64,000 bases of DNA from Gammaproteobacteria bacterium (lineage in GTDB: Bacteria; Pseudomonadota; Gammaproteobacteria; SpSt-1174): the NCBI GenBank assembly GCA_037388465.1, contig JARRKE010000013.1, forward strand, positions 1 to 64,000, given 5' to 3'. Numbering within the stretch: position 1 is the stretch's first letter; every line of letters starts with the position of its first letter. Shown one piece after another: positions 21,230 to 31,758 of this stretch. The notes under the pieces are model-generated. The model was given only the letters and a program-made list of their open reading frames with translations, searched no databases and was not told the DNA's origin. The translations under genes were made by a program, and so were the position numbers.

Positions 21230-22312
21230 TCAGGCGCTTTCGCGGCCGCCCTTGTTGAGCAGTTCACGGCGCTGGCGTACTCCTTCGGCCAGCTCCATCA
21301 GCAGGGGTTCGGTAGCGTCCCAGCCCAGGCAGGCATCGGTGATGCTCTGGCCGTAGACCAGTTCTTCGCCGGGGGTGTTGTCCTGGCGGCCGGCGACCAG
21401 ATGACTCTCGATCATCACCCCCGTAATCGCCCGCTCGCCGCTGGCCAGCTGGTCGGCGACGTCGCGCCCCACCACCACCTGGCGCTCGTACTGCTTGCGG
21501 CTGTTGGCGTGACTCAGATCGACCATGAGGCGAGGCTCGAGACCGCTGCTGACCAGCTTGGCGGTCGCCGCCTGGACGGACTTGGCGTCGTAATTCGGCT
21601 CACGTCCGCCGCGCAGAATGATGTGGCAGTCGGGATTGCCCGAGGTCGAAAAGATCGCCGAACGGCCTTCCTTGGTCACCGACAGGAAGTGATGCGGCTG
21701 CGAGGCGGAACGGATCGCGTCGATGGCGATCTGCAGCCCGCCGTCGGTACCGTTCTTGAAACCCACCGGACAGGACAGGCCGGAGGCCAGCTCGCGATGC
21801 ACCTGGCTCTCCGTGGTGCGCGCCCCGATCGCGCCCCAGCTGACCAGGTCGGCCACGTACTGGGGACTGATCAGGTCCAGGTATTCGGTCGCCGCCGGCA
21901 TGCCCATGTCGGCGAGGGACAGCAACAGGCCGCGCGCCTTGCGCAGGCCCTGATTGATCTGGAAGCTGCCGTCCAGGTTGGGGTCGTTGATCAGCCCCTT
22001 CCAGCCGACGGTGGTGCGTGGCTTTTCGAAGTACACGCGCATGATCACGAACAGCGAATCCGACAACTGCTCGTTCAGCGCCTTGAGACGCGCGGCGTAA
22101 TCCAGCGCGGCGTCCACGTCGTGAATCGAACAGGGTCCACAGATGACCAGCAGGCGATCGTCCCGCCCATGCAGGATGTCCTGCACCGCCTTGCGGGCGC
22201 TGAATACGGTTTCCGAGGCGGCATCCGTAATCGGCAATTCCTCGTGCAACCGCACCGGCGGCGTCACCTCGAGGATGCCTTGAATGCGCAGATCGTCTGT
22301 GGCGTACCTCAT
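21230..22312 (-). CDS. 3-deoxy-7-phosphoheptulonate (DAHP) synthase, type I
   Basis: First enzyme of the shikimate pathway, condensing phosphoenolpyruvate and erythrose-4-phosphate. The 360-residue protein carries [66 protein letters not shown] and [11 protein letters not shown], and its length and motifs match AroF/AroG/AroH. Which feedback class it is cannot be read reliably, so no symbol is given. It lies between hisG and hisD in the same direction, an unusual place for an aromatic-pathway gene. Confidence 0.95.
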   Translation of the reverse strand: MRYATDDLRIQGILEVTPPVRLHEELPITDAASETVFSARKAVQDILHGRDDRLLVICGPCSIHDVDAALDYAARLKALNEQLSDSLFVIMRVYFEKPRTTVGWKGLINDPNLDGSFQINQGLRKARGLLLSLADMGMPAATEYLDLISPQYVADLVSWGAIGARTTESQVHRELASGLSCPVGFKNGTDGGLQIAIDAIRSASQPHHFLSVTKEGRSAIFSTSGNPDCHIILRGGREPNYDAKSVQAATAKLVSSGLEPRLMVDLSHANSRKQYERQVVVGRDVADQLASGERAITGVMIESHLVAGRQDNTPGEELVYGQSITDACLGWDATEPLLMELAEGVRQRRELLNKGGRESA

Positions 22313-22338
22313 GTCTTGGACGTAGTCTAATTTAAGTA

Positions 22339-22980
22339 CTAATTTTTTGATTCTACAGCATCTTTCAACTGACTGAGAAGGTCCTTGATAACCGACGCCT
22401 TCATCTTCATGGCCGCCTTGTTCACGACCAGGCGCGAACTGATGTCGGCGATATGCTCCAGCGGCGCCAGCCCGTTCGCCCGCAGGGTATTGCCGGTGTC
22501 GACCAGGTCGACGATGCGGTCCGCCAGACCGACCAGCGGCGCCAGTTCCATCGAACCGTACAGCTTGATGATCTCGACCTGGCGGCCCTGCTCGGCATAG
22601 TAACGCCGCGTGGTGTTCACGAATTTGGTGGCGATACGCATCCGCCCGCGCGTCGCCGGCGAACCTTCCGGCCCCGCCACCATCAGCTTGCAGCGGGCGA
22701 TACGCAGGTCCAGCGGCTCGTACAGCCCCTCGCCGCCGTGCTCCATCAGCACATCCTTGCCGGCAACGCCGAGGTCCGCCGCGCCGTACTGGACATAGGT
22801 CGGTACATCGGTGGCACGGATAATGACCAGTTTAACTGCTGGCAGGTTGGTGTCGAGGATCAGCTTGCGGCTGGTCTCCGGATCGTCCTGGGGCACGATG
22901 CCCGCGGCCGCCAGCAGCGGCAGGGTTTCCTTGAATATGCGCCCCTTGGACAGGGCAATGGTCAGCGTCGTGTCGCTCAT
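22339..22980 (-). CDS. hisG: ATP phosphoribosyltransferase, catalytic (short form)
   Basis: Commits ATP and PRPP to histidine synthesis. The 213 residues from [15 protein letters not shown] match the short HisG form, which lacks the C-terminal regulatory domain and normally needs HisZ as partner; no hisZ is in this window. Motifs: [17 protein letters not shown] and the PRPP loop [15 protein letters not shown]. The start at 22980, seven bases after the murA stop, is chosen over a longer frame that runs back into murA. Confidence 0.96.
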   Translation of the reverse strand: MSDTTLTIALSKGRIFKETLPLLAAAGIVPQDDPETSRKLILDTNLPAVKLVIIRATDVPTYVQYGAADLGVAGKDVLMEHGGEGLYEPLDLRIARCKLMVAGPEGSPATRGRMRIATKFVNTTRRYYAEQGRQVEIIKLYGSMELAPLVGLADRIVDLVDTGNTLRANGLAPLEHIADISSRLVVNKAAMKMKASVIKDLLSQLKDAVESKN

Positions 22981-22987
22981 AATCGGC

Positions 22988-24322
<1,335 letters not shown>

Positions 24323-24341
24323 TCAGGGCACCGGCGCGACC

Positions 24342-24656
24342 TCAAGCAATCTGCCGCGGGATGACGGATTCCAGATCGGAGACCTCGATCATGCGCGCCA
24401 GCTGGTCGGGCAAACCGGCGAAAACCAGTTGCCGCCCCGCCCCGCGTGCTTCGCGCATCAGCGCCAGCAGCAGAGCGATGCCGGCGCTGTCGGCGCGGGT
24501 CACACCGCTGAGATCAACCTGCAGGGCGGCGTCGCCGCCCCCCTCGAACAGGCCGGCGGCGTCGAACTGCCGCCAGAACTCAGGGACGGTCTCGAAGCTC
24601 AACGCTCCCACCAGGCGGGACTGGCCGGGCCCGACCTGCTCGAGGCGGATGCTCAT
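24342..24656 (-). CDS. mlaB: MlaB, STAS-domain subunit of the Mla lipid transporter
   Basis: A 104-residue cytoplasmic STAS protein that in E. coli binds and stabilises the MlaF ATPase. The core is LQVDLSGVTRADSAGIALLLALMREAR, with the conserved DSAG loop near the helix that contacts MlaF. It starts with an ATGA overlap with mlaC, so it ends the mlaFEDCB operon. Confidence 0.92.
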   Translation of the reverse strand: MSIRLEQVGPGQSRLVGALSFETVPEFWRQFDAAGLFEGGGDAALQVDLSGVTRADSAGIALLLALMREARGAGRQLVFAGLPDQLARMIEVSDLESVIPRQIA

Positions 24657-25321
24657 TTCTGGGCCGTTGCCGAACCGCCGGAATGACCGGAGTTGCCCTG
24701 TGCCGCCTTTTTGTTGAGCGCCTGAATCTCCTTGATCAGGGCCTCCAGCCCTTCCGTGGCGATCTTCTGCTGATAGGTACTGCGGTAATTGGTTACCAGA
24801 CTCAGGCCGTCGATGACGATATCGTAGACCTTCCAGTCCCCGGAGCGGGTCTTGATCAGACGATAGGTCACCGGCAGATTGGGCTTGCCGCTGCCCTGGA
24901 GGATCTCGGTATCCACCTGAGCGAAACGCGGATTGCTCGACGGCCGCGACGGCAGGTAACGAATGGTCTTGCCGGAATATTCGGCCAACGAGCGGGTGTA
25001 GGTGCGCACCAGCAGGGTCTGGAACGCCGTCTGGAAATCGCTGCGCTGCTGCGGCGTCGCCGAACGCCAGTTCACGCCCAGGATCAGTTTGGACATGGCG
25101 TTGAAGTCGACCACCGGCAGGATCACCTTGTCCACCAGGCCATACAGGAACTGGGGATCGTTCTTGGCCTTGCCGGGGTTGTCGTTGAGGATCTTCAGGA
25201 CCTTGTCCGCGGTCTGCTTGACCAGCGCCTGCGGTGCGCTTGCATCGCCGGCCCAGGCGCTGACCGAAACAAACGCCGCAACCAACCAGACCGCCAGACT
25301 GCGCTTGATCAAAGTCTTCAT
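24653..25321 (-). CDS. mlaC: MlaC, periplasmic phospholipid carrier
   Basis: Shuttles phospholipid between the outer and inner membrane parts of the Mla system. The product is about 222 residues with a Sec signal (MKTLIKRSLAVWLVAAFVSVSAWA). Typical text includes VLPVVDFNAMSKLILG-like, FQTAFQTLLVRTYTRSLAEY, and DWKVYDIVIDGLSLVTNYR. The ATG at 25321 has AAGGAG 8 bases upstream, which rules out the start six codons earlier. The tail is Gly/Ser-rich and probably disordered. Confidence 0.95.
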   Translation of the reverse strand: MKTLIKRSLAVWLVAAFVSVSAWAGDASAPQALVKQTADKVLKILNDNPGKAKNDPQFLYGLVDKVILPVVDFNAMSKLILGVNWRSATPQQRSDFQTAFQTLLVRTYTRSLAEYSGKTIRYLPSRPSSNPRFAQVDTEILQGSGKPNLPVTYRLIKTRSGDWKVYDIVIDGLSLVTNYRSTYQQKIATEGLEALIKEIQALNKKAAQGNSGHSGGSATAQK

Positions 25322-25338
25322 TCCGCTCTCCTTCGGCA

Positions 25339-25800
25339 TTACTTGGACGTGAGGCTGACCAGAATCTTGCCGACGATCTGTTCCAGGATCACGGCGGACT
25401 GGGTGTACATGATCTGGCCACCGTTCTTGAGCACCGCATCCTCGGCCCCGGGCTGAATGGCGATGTACTGCTCGCCCAGCAGACCGGCCGTGTAAATGCT
25501 GGCCTGGCTGTCGGCCGGCAGGAAATTGTAGCGATCCTCGATGTTCATGGTGACCCTGGCCTTGAAGCTCTTGGGATCGAAATTCACCCCGGTCACGCGA
25601 CCGATGGTCACCCCCGCCATGGTCACCGGCGCACGCACCTTGAGTCCGCCGATATTCTGGAATTCCGCCGTTACCGTGTAGCCCTTGGCATCGCCCGGGG
25701 CACTCAGGTTGCTCACCTTCATGGCCAGCATGAAGAGCGCGGCGAAGCCGGCGGCCACGAACAGGCCGACCCAGATTTCTATTTTTCGCTTCGAGTCCAT
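25339..25800 (-). CDS. mlaD: MlaD, MCE-domain subunit of the Mla transporter
   Basis: Membrane-anchored MCE protein that forms a hexameric ring on the MlaFE core and passes lipid through its pore. The 153 residues comprise one N-terminal membrane helix (EIWVGLFVAAGFAALFMLAM) and one MCE domain with FQNIGGLKVRAPVTMAGVTIGRV and GLLGEQYIAIQPG. It sits between mlaE and mlaC. Confidence 0.96.
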   Translation of the reverse strand: MDSKRKIEIWVGLFVAAGFAALFMLAMKVSNLSAPGDAKGYTVTAEFQNIGGLKVRAPVTMAGVTIGRVTGVNFDPKSFKARVTMNIEDRYNFLPADSQASIYTAGLLGEQYIAIQPGAEDAVLKNGGQIMYTQSAVILEQIVGKILVSLTSK

Positions 25801-25810
25801 AAGTCCTCGG

Positions 25811-26590
25811 TCATTTGTTGAACATGAGTCCGGTCAGGACGAAATCCAAGCCCAGGACGGCCAGCGAACTGTTCACTACCGTTCGCGTGGTCGCCCGGCT
25901 CACCCCCTCGGAGGTGGGAATACAGTCATAGCCCTCGAACAGCGCGATCCAGGTCACCACCACGCCGAACACCAGACTCTTTATGACGCCGTTCATGATG
26001 TCCTCGCGCAGGCTCACGTGAGCCTGCATCTGCGACCAGAACGCCCCGTCGTCGACACCCAGCAGGCCGACCCCCACATACCAGCCGCCCAGCACGCCCA
26101 CCGCACTGAACATTGCCGCCAGCAACGGCATCGCCAGCACGCCGCCGAGAAAACGCGGCGCGATGACCCGTTTCATCGGATCGACCGCCATCATTTCCAT
26201 CCCCGACAGCTGTTCGGTGGCCTTCATCAAGCCAATCTCGGCAGTCAGCGCCGAACCGGCCCGCCCGGCGAAGAGCAACGCCGTCACCACCGGCCCGAGT
26301 TCGCGCACCAGGGAAAGCGCCACCACCGTGCCGAGCGACTCCTCGGCATTGAAAGTCACCAGTGTATTGTAACCCTGCAGCCCCAGCACCATGCCCACGA
26401 ACAGTCCGGAGACCACGATGATGACCATGGACAGGACTCCGACCGAATACAGCTCGCGCAGCACCAGGCCGGGGCGCGGCAGCAGGGCCGGCTGGCCACC
26501 CAGGGTAAACAGGAAAAACAGACCGCCCCGCCCGAGGCGTTCGAACGACCCCAGCGCCCAACTGCCCAACCGCTGCAACATATCGACCAT
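25811..26590 (-). CDS. mlaE: MlaE, permease of the Mla phospholipid transporter
   Basis: Inner-membrane permease of 259 residues with about five to six hydrophobic segments. Family marks are VLREL near the first cytoplasmic loop, [43 protein letters not shown] and the Glu-containing [12 protein letters not shown] at the C-terminus. Its ATG shares a base with the mlaF stop (TAATG), indicating coupled translation. Confidence 0.96.
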   Translation of the reverse strand: MVDMLQRLGSWALGSFERLGRGGLFFLFTLGGQPALLPRPGLVLRELYSVGVLSMVIIVVSGLFVGMVLGLQGYNTLVTFNAEESLGTVVALSLVRELGPVVTALLFAGRAGSALTAEIGLMKATEQLSGMEMMAVDPMKRVIAPRFLGGVLAMPLLAAMFSAVGVLGGWYVGVGLLGVDDGAFWSQMQAHVSLREDIMNGVIKSLVFGVVVTWIALFEGYDCIPTSEGVSRATTRTVVNSSLAVLGLDFVLTGLMFNK

Positions 26591-27405
26591 TATTGTGTTG
26601 TCTCCAGACCGAGGTCGCGCTCCAGGCTTTGCGCGGGATAGTGATAGGGAACCGGCCCGTCGGGCAGCCCCTGCATGAACTGCCTCGCCCAGGGCGAACC
26701 GGTCGCATCCAGTTCCTGTGGCGTGCCCTGGGCGATGACGCGCCCGTCCGCGATCAGATAAATGTAATCCGAGATGGAAACCGTCTCCGGCACGTCGTGC
26801 GAGACCACAATGCTGGTCAGGTCCAGGGCGTCGTTCATCTTCTTGATCAGGCTCACGATGGTACCCATGGTGATCGGGTCGAGGCCGGTGAACGGTTCGT
26901 CGTACATGATCATCATGGGATCCAGCGCGATCGCCCGCGCCAGCGCCACCCGACGCGCCATGCCGCCGGACAGCTCGGCCGGCATCATGTCGCGTGCACC
27001 GCGCAGGCCCACCGCCTCCAGTTTGAGCAGCACCAGGTCGCTGATCATCTCCTCCGGCAGGCGGGTGTGCTCTCGCAGCGGAAAGGCCACGTTCTCGAAG
27101 ACGTTCAGGTCCGTGAACAGGGCACCGGTCTGAAACAGCATGCCCATGCGTTTGCGCAACCGGTACAGCTCGCCGGTCTTCAGCCGGTGCACGTCCTGCC
27201 CATCGACCAGCACCCGGCCGCGCTCGGGGCGCAGCTGTCCGCCGATCAGCTTCAGCAACGTGGTCTTGCCGGTCCCGCTCGGCCCCATCACGGCCGTAAG
27301 CTGACCGGCACCGATTTCGAGATCGAGCCCGGCGAAGATCGGTCTTCCGTTACGGCTGAAGTGCAGGTCCTGCACCTCTATCAAGGGCCTGTGTTCTGCT
27401 GACAT
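26590..27405 (-). CDS. mlaF: MlaF, ATPase of the Mla phospholipid transporter
   Basis: ABC ATPase of 271 residues that powers lipid movement at the inner membrane. Walker A is GPSGTGKTT, the signature is [14 protein letters not shown], Walker B is [12 protein letters not shown], and the switch His lies in VSHDV. The variant signature LSGGMA is typical of MlaF. It is the first gene of mlaFEDCB, which leads into murA and the his genes. The 65 bases upstream hold nothing I can name. Confidence 0.96.
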   Translation of the reverse strand: MSAEHRPLIEVQDLHFSRNGRPIFAGLDLEIGAGQLTAVMGPSGTGKTTLLKLIGGQLRPERGRVLVDGQDVHRLKTGELYRLRKRMGMLFQTGALFTDLNVFENVAFPLREHTRLPEEMISDLVLLKLEAVGLRGARDMMPAELSGGMARRVALARAIALDPMMIMYDEPFTGLDPITMGTIVSLIKKMNDALDLTSIVVSHDVPETVSISDYIYLIADGRVIAQGTPQELDATGSPWARQFMQGLPDGPVPYHYPAQSLERDLGLETTQ

Positions 27406-27470
27406 AAGACGGTGGGATGACTAAAAGGGAGAGTGTGTGTGGATATCGATAAACCTGTCAACACGCCAGT

Positions 27471-28079
27471 CTACAGACCCAGCAAACGCGCCAGGGTTTC
27501 CAACGACTCCATTACTTCCGGCGGGCCTTCGACAAACAGCACCAGTTGGTCGCCCTGCGCCGAGGCCGCAAAGTCCTCCAGCAGCTGCCGGATGGCGCGC
27601 GGCGGCGGCAACTGATCCAGATGCAGCAGTCCGAGCGGCGCACTCCCCTCGACCAACCCACCCTGCCAGAGACAGTCCGGCGCGCTGCCGACCTCGCGCG
27701 GCACGATCGGCAGCCCCGCGAATTCCCCGCTCAGCCAGGTCCGTCCCTCCAGGGCGCCCGCATCCACCACCAGACCCGCCAGCCGTTCGCCCAATGCCCG
27801 GAGACAGGCCAACGTCCCGGCATGGCCCGCATCCCCTGTTTGCTCTGCATGCAGTTCCACGTAGATGGCGAATCCCTCGCCGGCATCCCCGGCCCATTGG
27901 CGCAGCTGGTCCTCGCCGGCGGCGGCGAATGCCTCAGCGGGCATCAGCACGCTTCTAAAAGCGTTCGCGTAATAGCCCAGGCGCCACTCGGGCGGCAGGT
28001 CTTCCGGATACCAGCGCGCCACCCAGGCGGATTGTTGCCACCCGTAGGCGGCCACTTCCAGGGTACGCACATCGGCCAT
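27471..28079 (-). CDS. Hypothetical protein, possible diverged DUF72 (YecE-like)
   Basis: About 202 residues from the ATG at 28079, which has GAGGAGG 5 bases upstream. The N-terminus, YGWQQSAWVARWYPEDLPPEWRLGYYANAFRSV, looks like the opening of DUF72/YecE proteins (GW..YP..LP..L.YYA..F). The expected downstream DUF72 barrel motifs are weak, and the protein is shorter than a normal member (about 240-290). No signal peptide or membrane segment is seen. It is divergent from the desaturase gene. I would not assign a reaction. Confidence 0.65.
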   Translation of the reverse strand: MADVRTLEVAAYGWQQSAWVARWYPEDLPPEWRLGYYANAFRSVLMPAEAFAAAGEDQLRQWAGDAGEGFAIYVELHAEQTGDAGHAGTLACLRALGERLAGLVVDAGALEGRTWLSGEFAGLPIVPREVGSAPDCLWQGGLVEGSAPLGLLHLDQLPPPRAIRQLLEDFAASAQGDQLVLFVEGPPEVMESLETLARLLGL

Positions 28080-28263
28080 CACTGCCTCCTCGCTTGAACC
28101 GTCGGTTTTCTGGATTATCTTTGGCCACACTACCCCCCTCATGACACCCGCAGGGAATTGCGAATAGTCATGGACTGGGTTCGACCGGATGGCCTATAGT
28201 GGCTTGCAGAGGGGATTCAAAGCCCCCATTGAATAACTGATTATCCCTAACCTGAGTAATTTC

Positions 28264-29448
28264 ATGTCCCTGATTTCCGGCTTTATCCAGCTCCCATGGT
28301 GGGGCTACATCCTCGTTACGCTCGGCCTGACCCATATCACCATCGCCAGCGTGACCCTGTTCCTGCACCGCGCCCAGGCGCACCGCGCCCTGGACCTGCA
28401 CCCCGTCGTCAGCCACTTTTTCCGTTTCTGGCTGTGGCTGACCACCGGCATGGTGACCAAACAGTGGGTCGCCGTGCACCGCAAGCACCACGCCAAATGC
28501 GAAGGCCCGGAAGACCCGCACAGCCCGCATGTGGCGGGTATCGACAAGGTGATGCTCGAGGGTGCCGAACTGTATCGCAAAGAGGCGGACAACGCCGAAA
28601 CCCTGGAACAATACGGGCATGGCACGCCGAACGACTGGCTGGAGCGCCACCTGTATTCCAAGCGCAATTTCTGGGGTGTCTCGCTGCTGGCCGTTATCGA
28701 CTTCCTGCTGTTCGGTTTCTACGGCATCACCATCTGGGCCATCCAGATGCTGTGGATCCCGTTCTGGGCCGCGGGCATCATCAACGGCCTGGGTCACTGG
28801 TGGGGGTATCGCAACTTCGAACCCCGCGACGGCTCGACCAACCTGATCAATATCGGCTTCCTGATCGGCGGCGAGGAGATGCACAACAATCACCATGCCT
28901 TCCCGAGTTCGGCCAAATTCTCGGTCAAGCCCTGGGAATTCGACATCGGCTGGTTCTACATCCGCATCCTGTCCCTGCTCGGCCTGGCCAAGGTGCGGCG
29001 CACCGCACCGCGCCTCGCACACGAGACGAGCAAGGAGCACATCGACCTGGAGACGGCGCGCGCCATCATCTCCGGTCGCATGCACATCATGGCCGATTAC
29101 GCGCGGCAGGTGATCCGGCCCGTGCTGCGCCAGGAAATCGCCCAGACGGAAGACGGCGGCATGAAGGCCCTGCTGGTCCGCGCCCGCCATGCCCTGATCC
29201 GTGAAGAATCGCGCATGACCAGCCGGCTGCGCGAGCGCCTGGACAACGCCCTGCACCACAATGCGATGCTGGAGACGGTTTACAACTATCGCAAACAGCT
29301 GCAGGAAACCTGGGACAAGACCCACGCGAACCAGGAAAAACTGCTGCAGTCCCTACAGGAGTGGTGCCAGCGCGCCGAAGCGAGCGGCATCCAGGCCCTG
29401 CAGGAATTCGCCGCCAGCCTGCGCGGCCTGACCCTCAAGACCGGCTGA
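28264..29448 (+). CDS. Membrane fatty acid (acyl-CoA/acyl-lipid) desaturase
   Basis: Di-iron membrane enzyme that puts a cis double bond into acyl chains, using oxygen. The three His boxes are HRAQAH (35-40), HRKHH (72-76) and HNNHH (207-211), spaced as in delta-9 desaturases such as Pseudomonas DesA. Membrane segments lie around 10-30, 45-60 and 140-175. After about residue 265 there is a charged, helical C-terminal extension of some 130 residues (MTSRLRERLDNALHHNAMLETV) that looks coiled-coil. A TATAGT at 28195-28200 may be its -10. The perfect terminator at 29461-29500 follows. Confidence 0.92.
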   Translation: MSLISGFIQLPWWGYILVTLGLTHITIASVTLFLHRAQAHRALDLHPVVSHFFRFWLWLTTGMVTKQWVAVHRKHHAKCEGPEDPHSPHVAGIDKVMLEGAELYRKEADNAETLEQYGHGTPNDWLERHLYSKRNFWGVSLLAVIDFLLFGFYGITIWAIQMLWIPFWAAGIINGLGHWWGYRNFEPRDGSTNLINIGFLIGGEEMHNNHHAFPSSAKFSVKPWEFDIGWFYIRILSLLGLAKVRRTAPRLAHETSKEHIDLETARAIISGRMHIMADYARQVIRPVLRQEIAQTEDGGMKALLVRARHALIREESRMTSRLRERLDNALHHNAMLETVYNYRKQLQETWDKTHANQEKLLQSLQEWCQRAEASGIQALQEFAASLRGLTLKTG

Positions 29449-29460
29449 GCCGCGCACTCA

Positions 29461-29500
29461 GCCATAAAAAAACCCGGCCAAGGCCGGGTTTTTTTATGGC
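29461..29500. terminator. Bidirectional Rho-independent terminator
   Basis: A perfect 19-bp inverted repeat with a 2-base loop: GCCATAAAAAAACCCGGCC, AA, then its exact complement. The GC core (CCCGGCC/GGCCGGG) is flanked by seven A on one side and seven T on the other, so it can end both the desaturase (plus) and rpmB-rpmG (minus) transcripts. Confidence 0.95.
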
Positions 29501-29518
29501 TACCGCAGAAACGCAGAC

Positions 29519-29686
29519 TTACTTGATCTTCGCTTCCTTGTAGATCACATGCTGGCGAACGACGGGATCGAATTTCTTGATCTCCATCTTTTCCGGCATG
29601 TTGCGCTTGTTCTTGGTGGTCGTGTAGTAGTGACCGGTTCCCGCGGAGGAAACCAGCTTGATCTTGTCACGTGCGCCCTTGGCCAT
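29519..29686 (-). CDS. rpmG: 50S ribosomal protein L33
   Basis: A 55-residue basic protein, [29 protein letters not shown]..., matching L33. It has no Cys pairs, so it is the zinc-independent (C-minus) form. It follows rpmB by 11 bases on the same strand, the usual rpmB-rpmG pair, and is followed by the terminator at 29461-29500. Confidence 0.97.
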   Translation of the reverse strand: MAKGARDKIKLVSSAGTGHYYTTTKNKRNMPEKMEIKKFDPVVRQHVIYKEAKIK

Positions 29687-29697
29687 AATCGTCTACC

Positions 29698-29934
29698 TCA
29701 AACCTTGTCGCCGCGCGCACGGATGTCGCCCAGCACGGCATCGATGCCCTTCTTGTCGATGATACGCATGCCCTTGGAGGACACCCGCAGCTTCACCCAG
29801 CGGTTCTCGCTCTCCACCCAGAAGCGGTGGGTGTGGAGATTCGGCAAAAAGCGACGCCGGGTCTTGTTGTTCGCATGGGATACATTGTTCCCCGTGACCG
29901 GACGCTTGCCCGTCACCTGGCATACTCGAGCCAT
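29698..29934 (-). CDS. rpmB: 50S ribosomal protein L28
   Basis: A 78-residue ribosomal protein beginning [33 protein letters not shown]. Only one Cys is present, so it is the zinc-free form. The ATG at 29934 matches the family start; a longer frame upstream is spurious. It forms an operon with rpmG. Confidence 0.97.
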   Translation of the reverse strand: MARVCQVTGKRPVTGNNVSHANNKTRRRFLPNLHTHRFWVESENRWVKLRVSSKGMRIIDKKGIDAVLGDIRARGDKV

Positions 29935-30081
29935 GGTCCTTAACTCCGTGAAATCCAGAGGGTATCGGTGAAAAGGCGCGCAAGATAGCAAACATGTGCC
30001 GTTCTGGCAAGCAGCGCGTCCATGGCGCTTGGCCTGCGCGCCACAGCCGGTATGATAGCGGTTCCTGCCTCGGAGAGCAGC

Positions 30082-30432
30082 ATGGACACCGTTTTTATCC
30101 GCGACCTTCGCGTCAAGACCATCATCGGCATCTACCCCTGGGAGCGCCGCATCCGCCAGAGCGTGCGCATCAACCTGGAAATGGGGATGGACAACCGCCG
30201 CCCCGCCGCCAGCGACGCCATCGAGGACGCGGTCAACTACAAGGCGGTCGCCAAACGGGTGCAGACCTTTACCGAGGAAAACGAGTTCCAGCTGGTCGAG
30301 ACCCTGGCCGAACGCCTCGCCGACCTGCTGCTGAAGGAATTCACCCTGCCCTGGCTGCGCCTGACCGTTTCCAAGCCCGGCGCGGTGCGCGACGCGGCGG
30401 AAGTAGGCGTCGTCATCGAGCGTCAGTCCTGA
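30082..30432 (+). CDS. folB: Dihydroneopterin aldolase
   Basis: Folate-pathway enzyme that cleaves dihydroneopterin to the hydroxymethyl pterin. The 116-residue product starts [26 protein letters not shown], with the family [16 protein letters not shown] and the catalytic-lysine region [18 protein letters not shown]. The ATG at 30082 is chosen for family fit. The next gene starts inside its stop (TGATG), and that gene encodes the next enzyme of the pathway. Confidence 0.95.
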   Translation: MDTVFIRDLRVKTIIGIYPWERRIRQSVRINLEMGMDNRRPAASDAIEDAVNYKAVAKRVQTFTEENEFQLVETLAERLADLLLKEFTLPWLRLTVSKPGAVRDAAEVGVVIERQS

Positions 30433-30941
30433 TGCCGCGCGTCTACCTGAGCCTGGGCAGCAATATCGACCGCGAGCGCCATCTCCGCTCCGCGGTGGCC
30501 GTTCTGCGCGGCGAGTTCGACGACCTGCGACTCTCCACGGTCTATGAATGTCCAGCGGAAGGCTTTGAAGGGGATCCCTTCCTGAATCTGGCGGCCGGTT
30601 TCGACACCGACCTGACGCCTTCCCAACTCGCCGAATACCTCAAGGCGATAGAAATGAAGCATGGCCGCAGCCCACGGGACCGCGGATTCCGCGCCCGCAC
30701 CCTGGACCTCGATCTGCTGCTGTACGACAACATGGTTTGTGACGAGGCGGGGCTGGTATTGCCGCGTCCGGAAATCCTGCAATACGCCTTCGTGCTCAAG
30801 CCGCTCGCGGAGTTGGCGCCGAACGTCGAACACCCCGTGCTGCGCAAGACCTTCGCCGAACTGTGGTGGCAGGCCGAATTCAACGGCCTGCGCCTGCAGC
30901 CCTATCCGCTGGGCTGGGAAGAAAGCGCGCTTATTGATTGA
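30432..30941 (+). CDS. folK: 6-hydroxymethyl-7,8-dihydropterin pyrophosphokinase
   Basis: Transfers pyrophosphate from ATP to the FolB product. The 169 residues show the HPPK marks: [45 protein letters not shown] and [19 protein letters not shown]. It is coupled to folB by a one-base overlap, and its 3' end overlaps the convergent SDR gene by 11 bases. Confidence 0.96.
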   Translation: MPRVYLSLGSNIDRERHLRSAVAVLRGEFDDLRLSTVYECPAEGFEGDPFLNLAAGFDTDLTPSQLAEYLKAIEMKHGRSPRDRGFRARTLDLDLLLYDNMVCDEAGLVLPRPEILQYAFVLKPLAELAPNVEHPVLRKTFAELWWQAEFNGLRLQPYPLGWEESALID

Positions 30942-31686
30942 GCAGACGGCCGCCATCCACCGGGATCACGTGCCCGGTGACATAGCCGGCATCACGCACC
31001 AGATAAAGCACGGCGCGCGCCACATCGGCCGGCGAACCTTCCCGCCGCAGGGCCGTACGCCGGATCAGTTCCTGATGCATGGCGGCATTGGCGCTGTCCT
31101 CGGGCCACAGGATCGCCCCGGGCGCCACGCCGTTGACGCGCACCTCGGGCCCCAGCTCCCGGGCCAGCGACTGGGTCAGCATGGCCAGCCCCGCCTTGGC
31201 GGCGCAATACACGGGATAGCCCTTGAGCGGACGCAGGGCGTGGATATCGACCAGGTTTACGATGCAGCCGCCGCTTTCGCGCAACCAGGGTGCCGCCGCC
31301 TGGGACAGGAACAGCGGGGCCTTGAGATTGGTGCCGACCAGGTCGTCCCACTGCGCCTCGGTAATCTGCCCCACCGGCGTGGCATAAAAGGTGGATGCGT
31401 TGTTCACCAGCACGTCCAGCCGCCCCCAAACCGCGTGCGCCCGTTCCACCAGGCCGGGCAGTGCCGCGGTATCCAGCAGGTCGCCCTGCAGCAGGCTGAC
31501 CGATTCGGGGCGCTCAGCCTCCAGCGCCGCCTGCAGGATCTGCGCTTCGCTCACCGCCACGCGATGATGCAGCACGATGTTCATGCCGGCGGCATGGAGC
31601 TGGCGCACGATCTCTGCGCCGATACGACGCCCGCCGCCCGTTATCAGGGCGGTTTTGCCAGCCAGAGGGAGTGGGTTATTCTGCAC
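30931..31686 (-). CDS. Pteridine reductase-like short-chain dehydrogenase
   Basis: NADPH-dependent SDR of about 251 residues. The dinucleotide loop TGGGRRIGAEIVRQL with an Arg right after the glycines, the NNAS motif (VLVNNASTFY), the unusual DIHALRPLKGYPVYCAAKAG catalytic stretch (Tyr and Lys present) and GAILWPED match pteridine/dihydrofolate reductases such as PTR1 and FolM. It overlaps the 3' end of folK, another folate gene, which fits. The start is uncertain: GTG at 31686 gives the family-like LAGKTALITGG opening, while an ATG at 31743 would add 19 residues. Confidence 0.9.
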   Translation of the reverse strand: MQNNPLPLAGKTALITGGGRRIGAEIVRQLHAAGMNIVLHHRVAVSEAQILQAALEAERPESVSLLQGDLLDTAALPGLVERAHAVWGRLDVLVNNASTFYATPVGQITEAQWDDLVGTNLKAPLFLSQAAAPWLRESGGCIVNLVDIHALRPLKGYPVYCAAKAGLAMLTQSLARELGPEVRVNGVAPGAILWPEDSANAAMHQELIRRTALRREGSPADVARAVLYLVRDAGYVTGHVIPVDGGRLLNQ

Positions 31687-31758
31687 GGCCTTTGCCCGAT
31701 GGATGGAATACAACGTCGCCGAATTCGTGCGGCAATGTAACACAGCCGGTCCGACCCG

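Noticed and set aside
27471-28079. Firm DUF72 assignment
   Set aside because: Only the N-terminal 35 residues look like the family; the rest does not show its motifs.
28168-29325. 385-codon open frame on the minus strand
   Set aside because: Antisense to the desaturase, whose three His boxes establish the coding strand.
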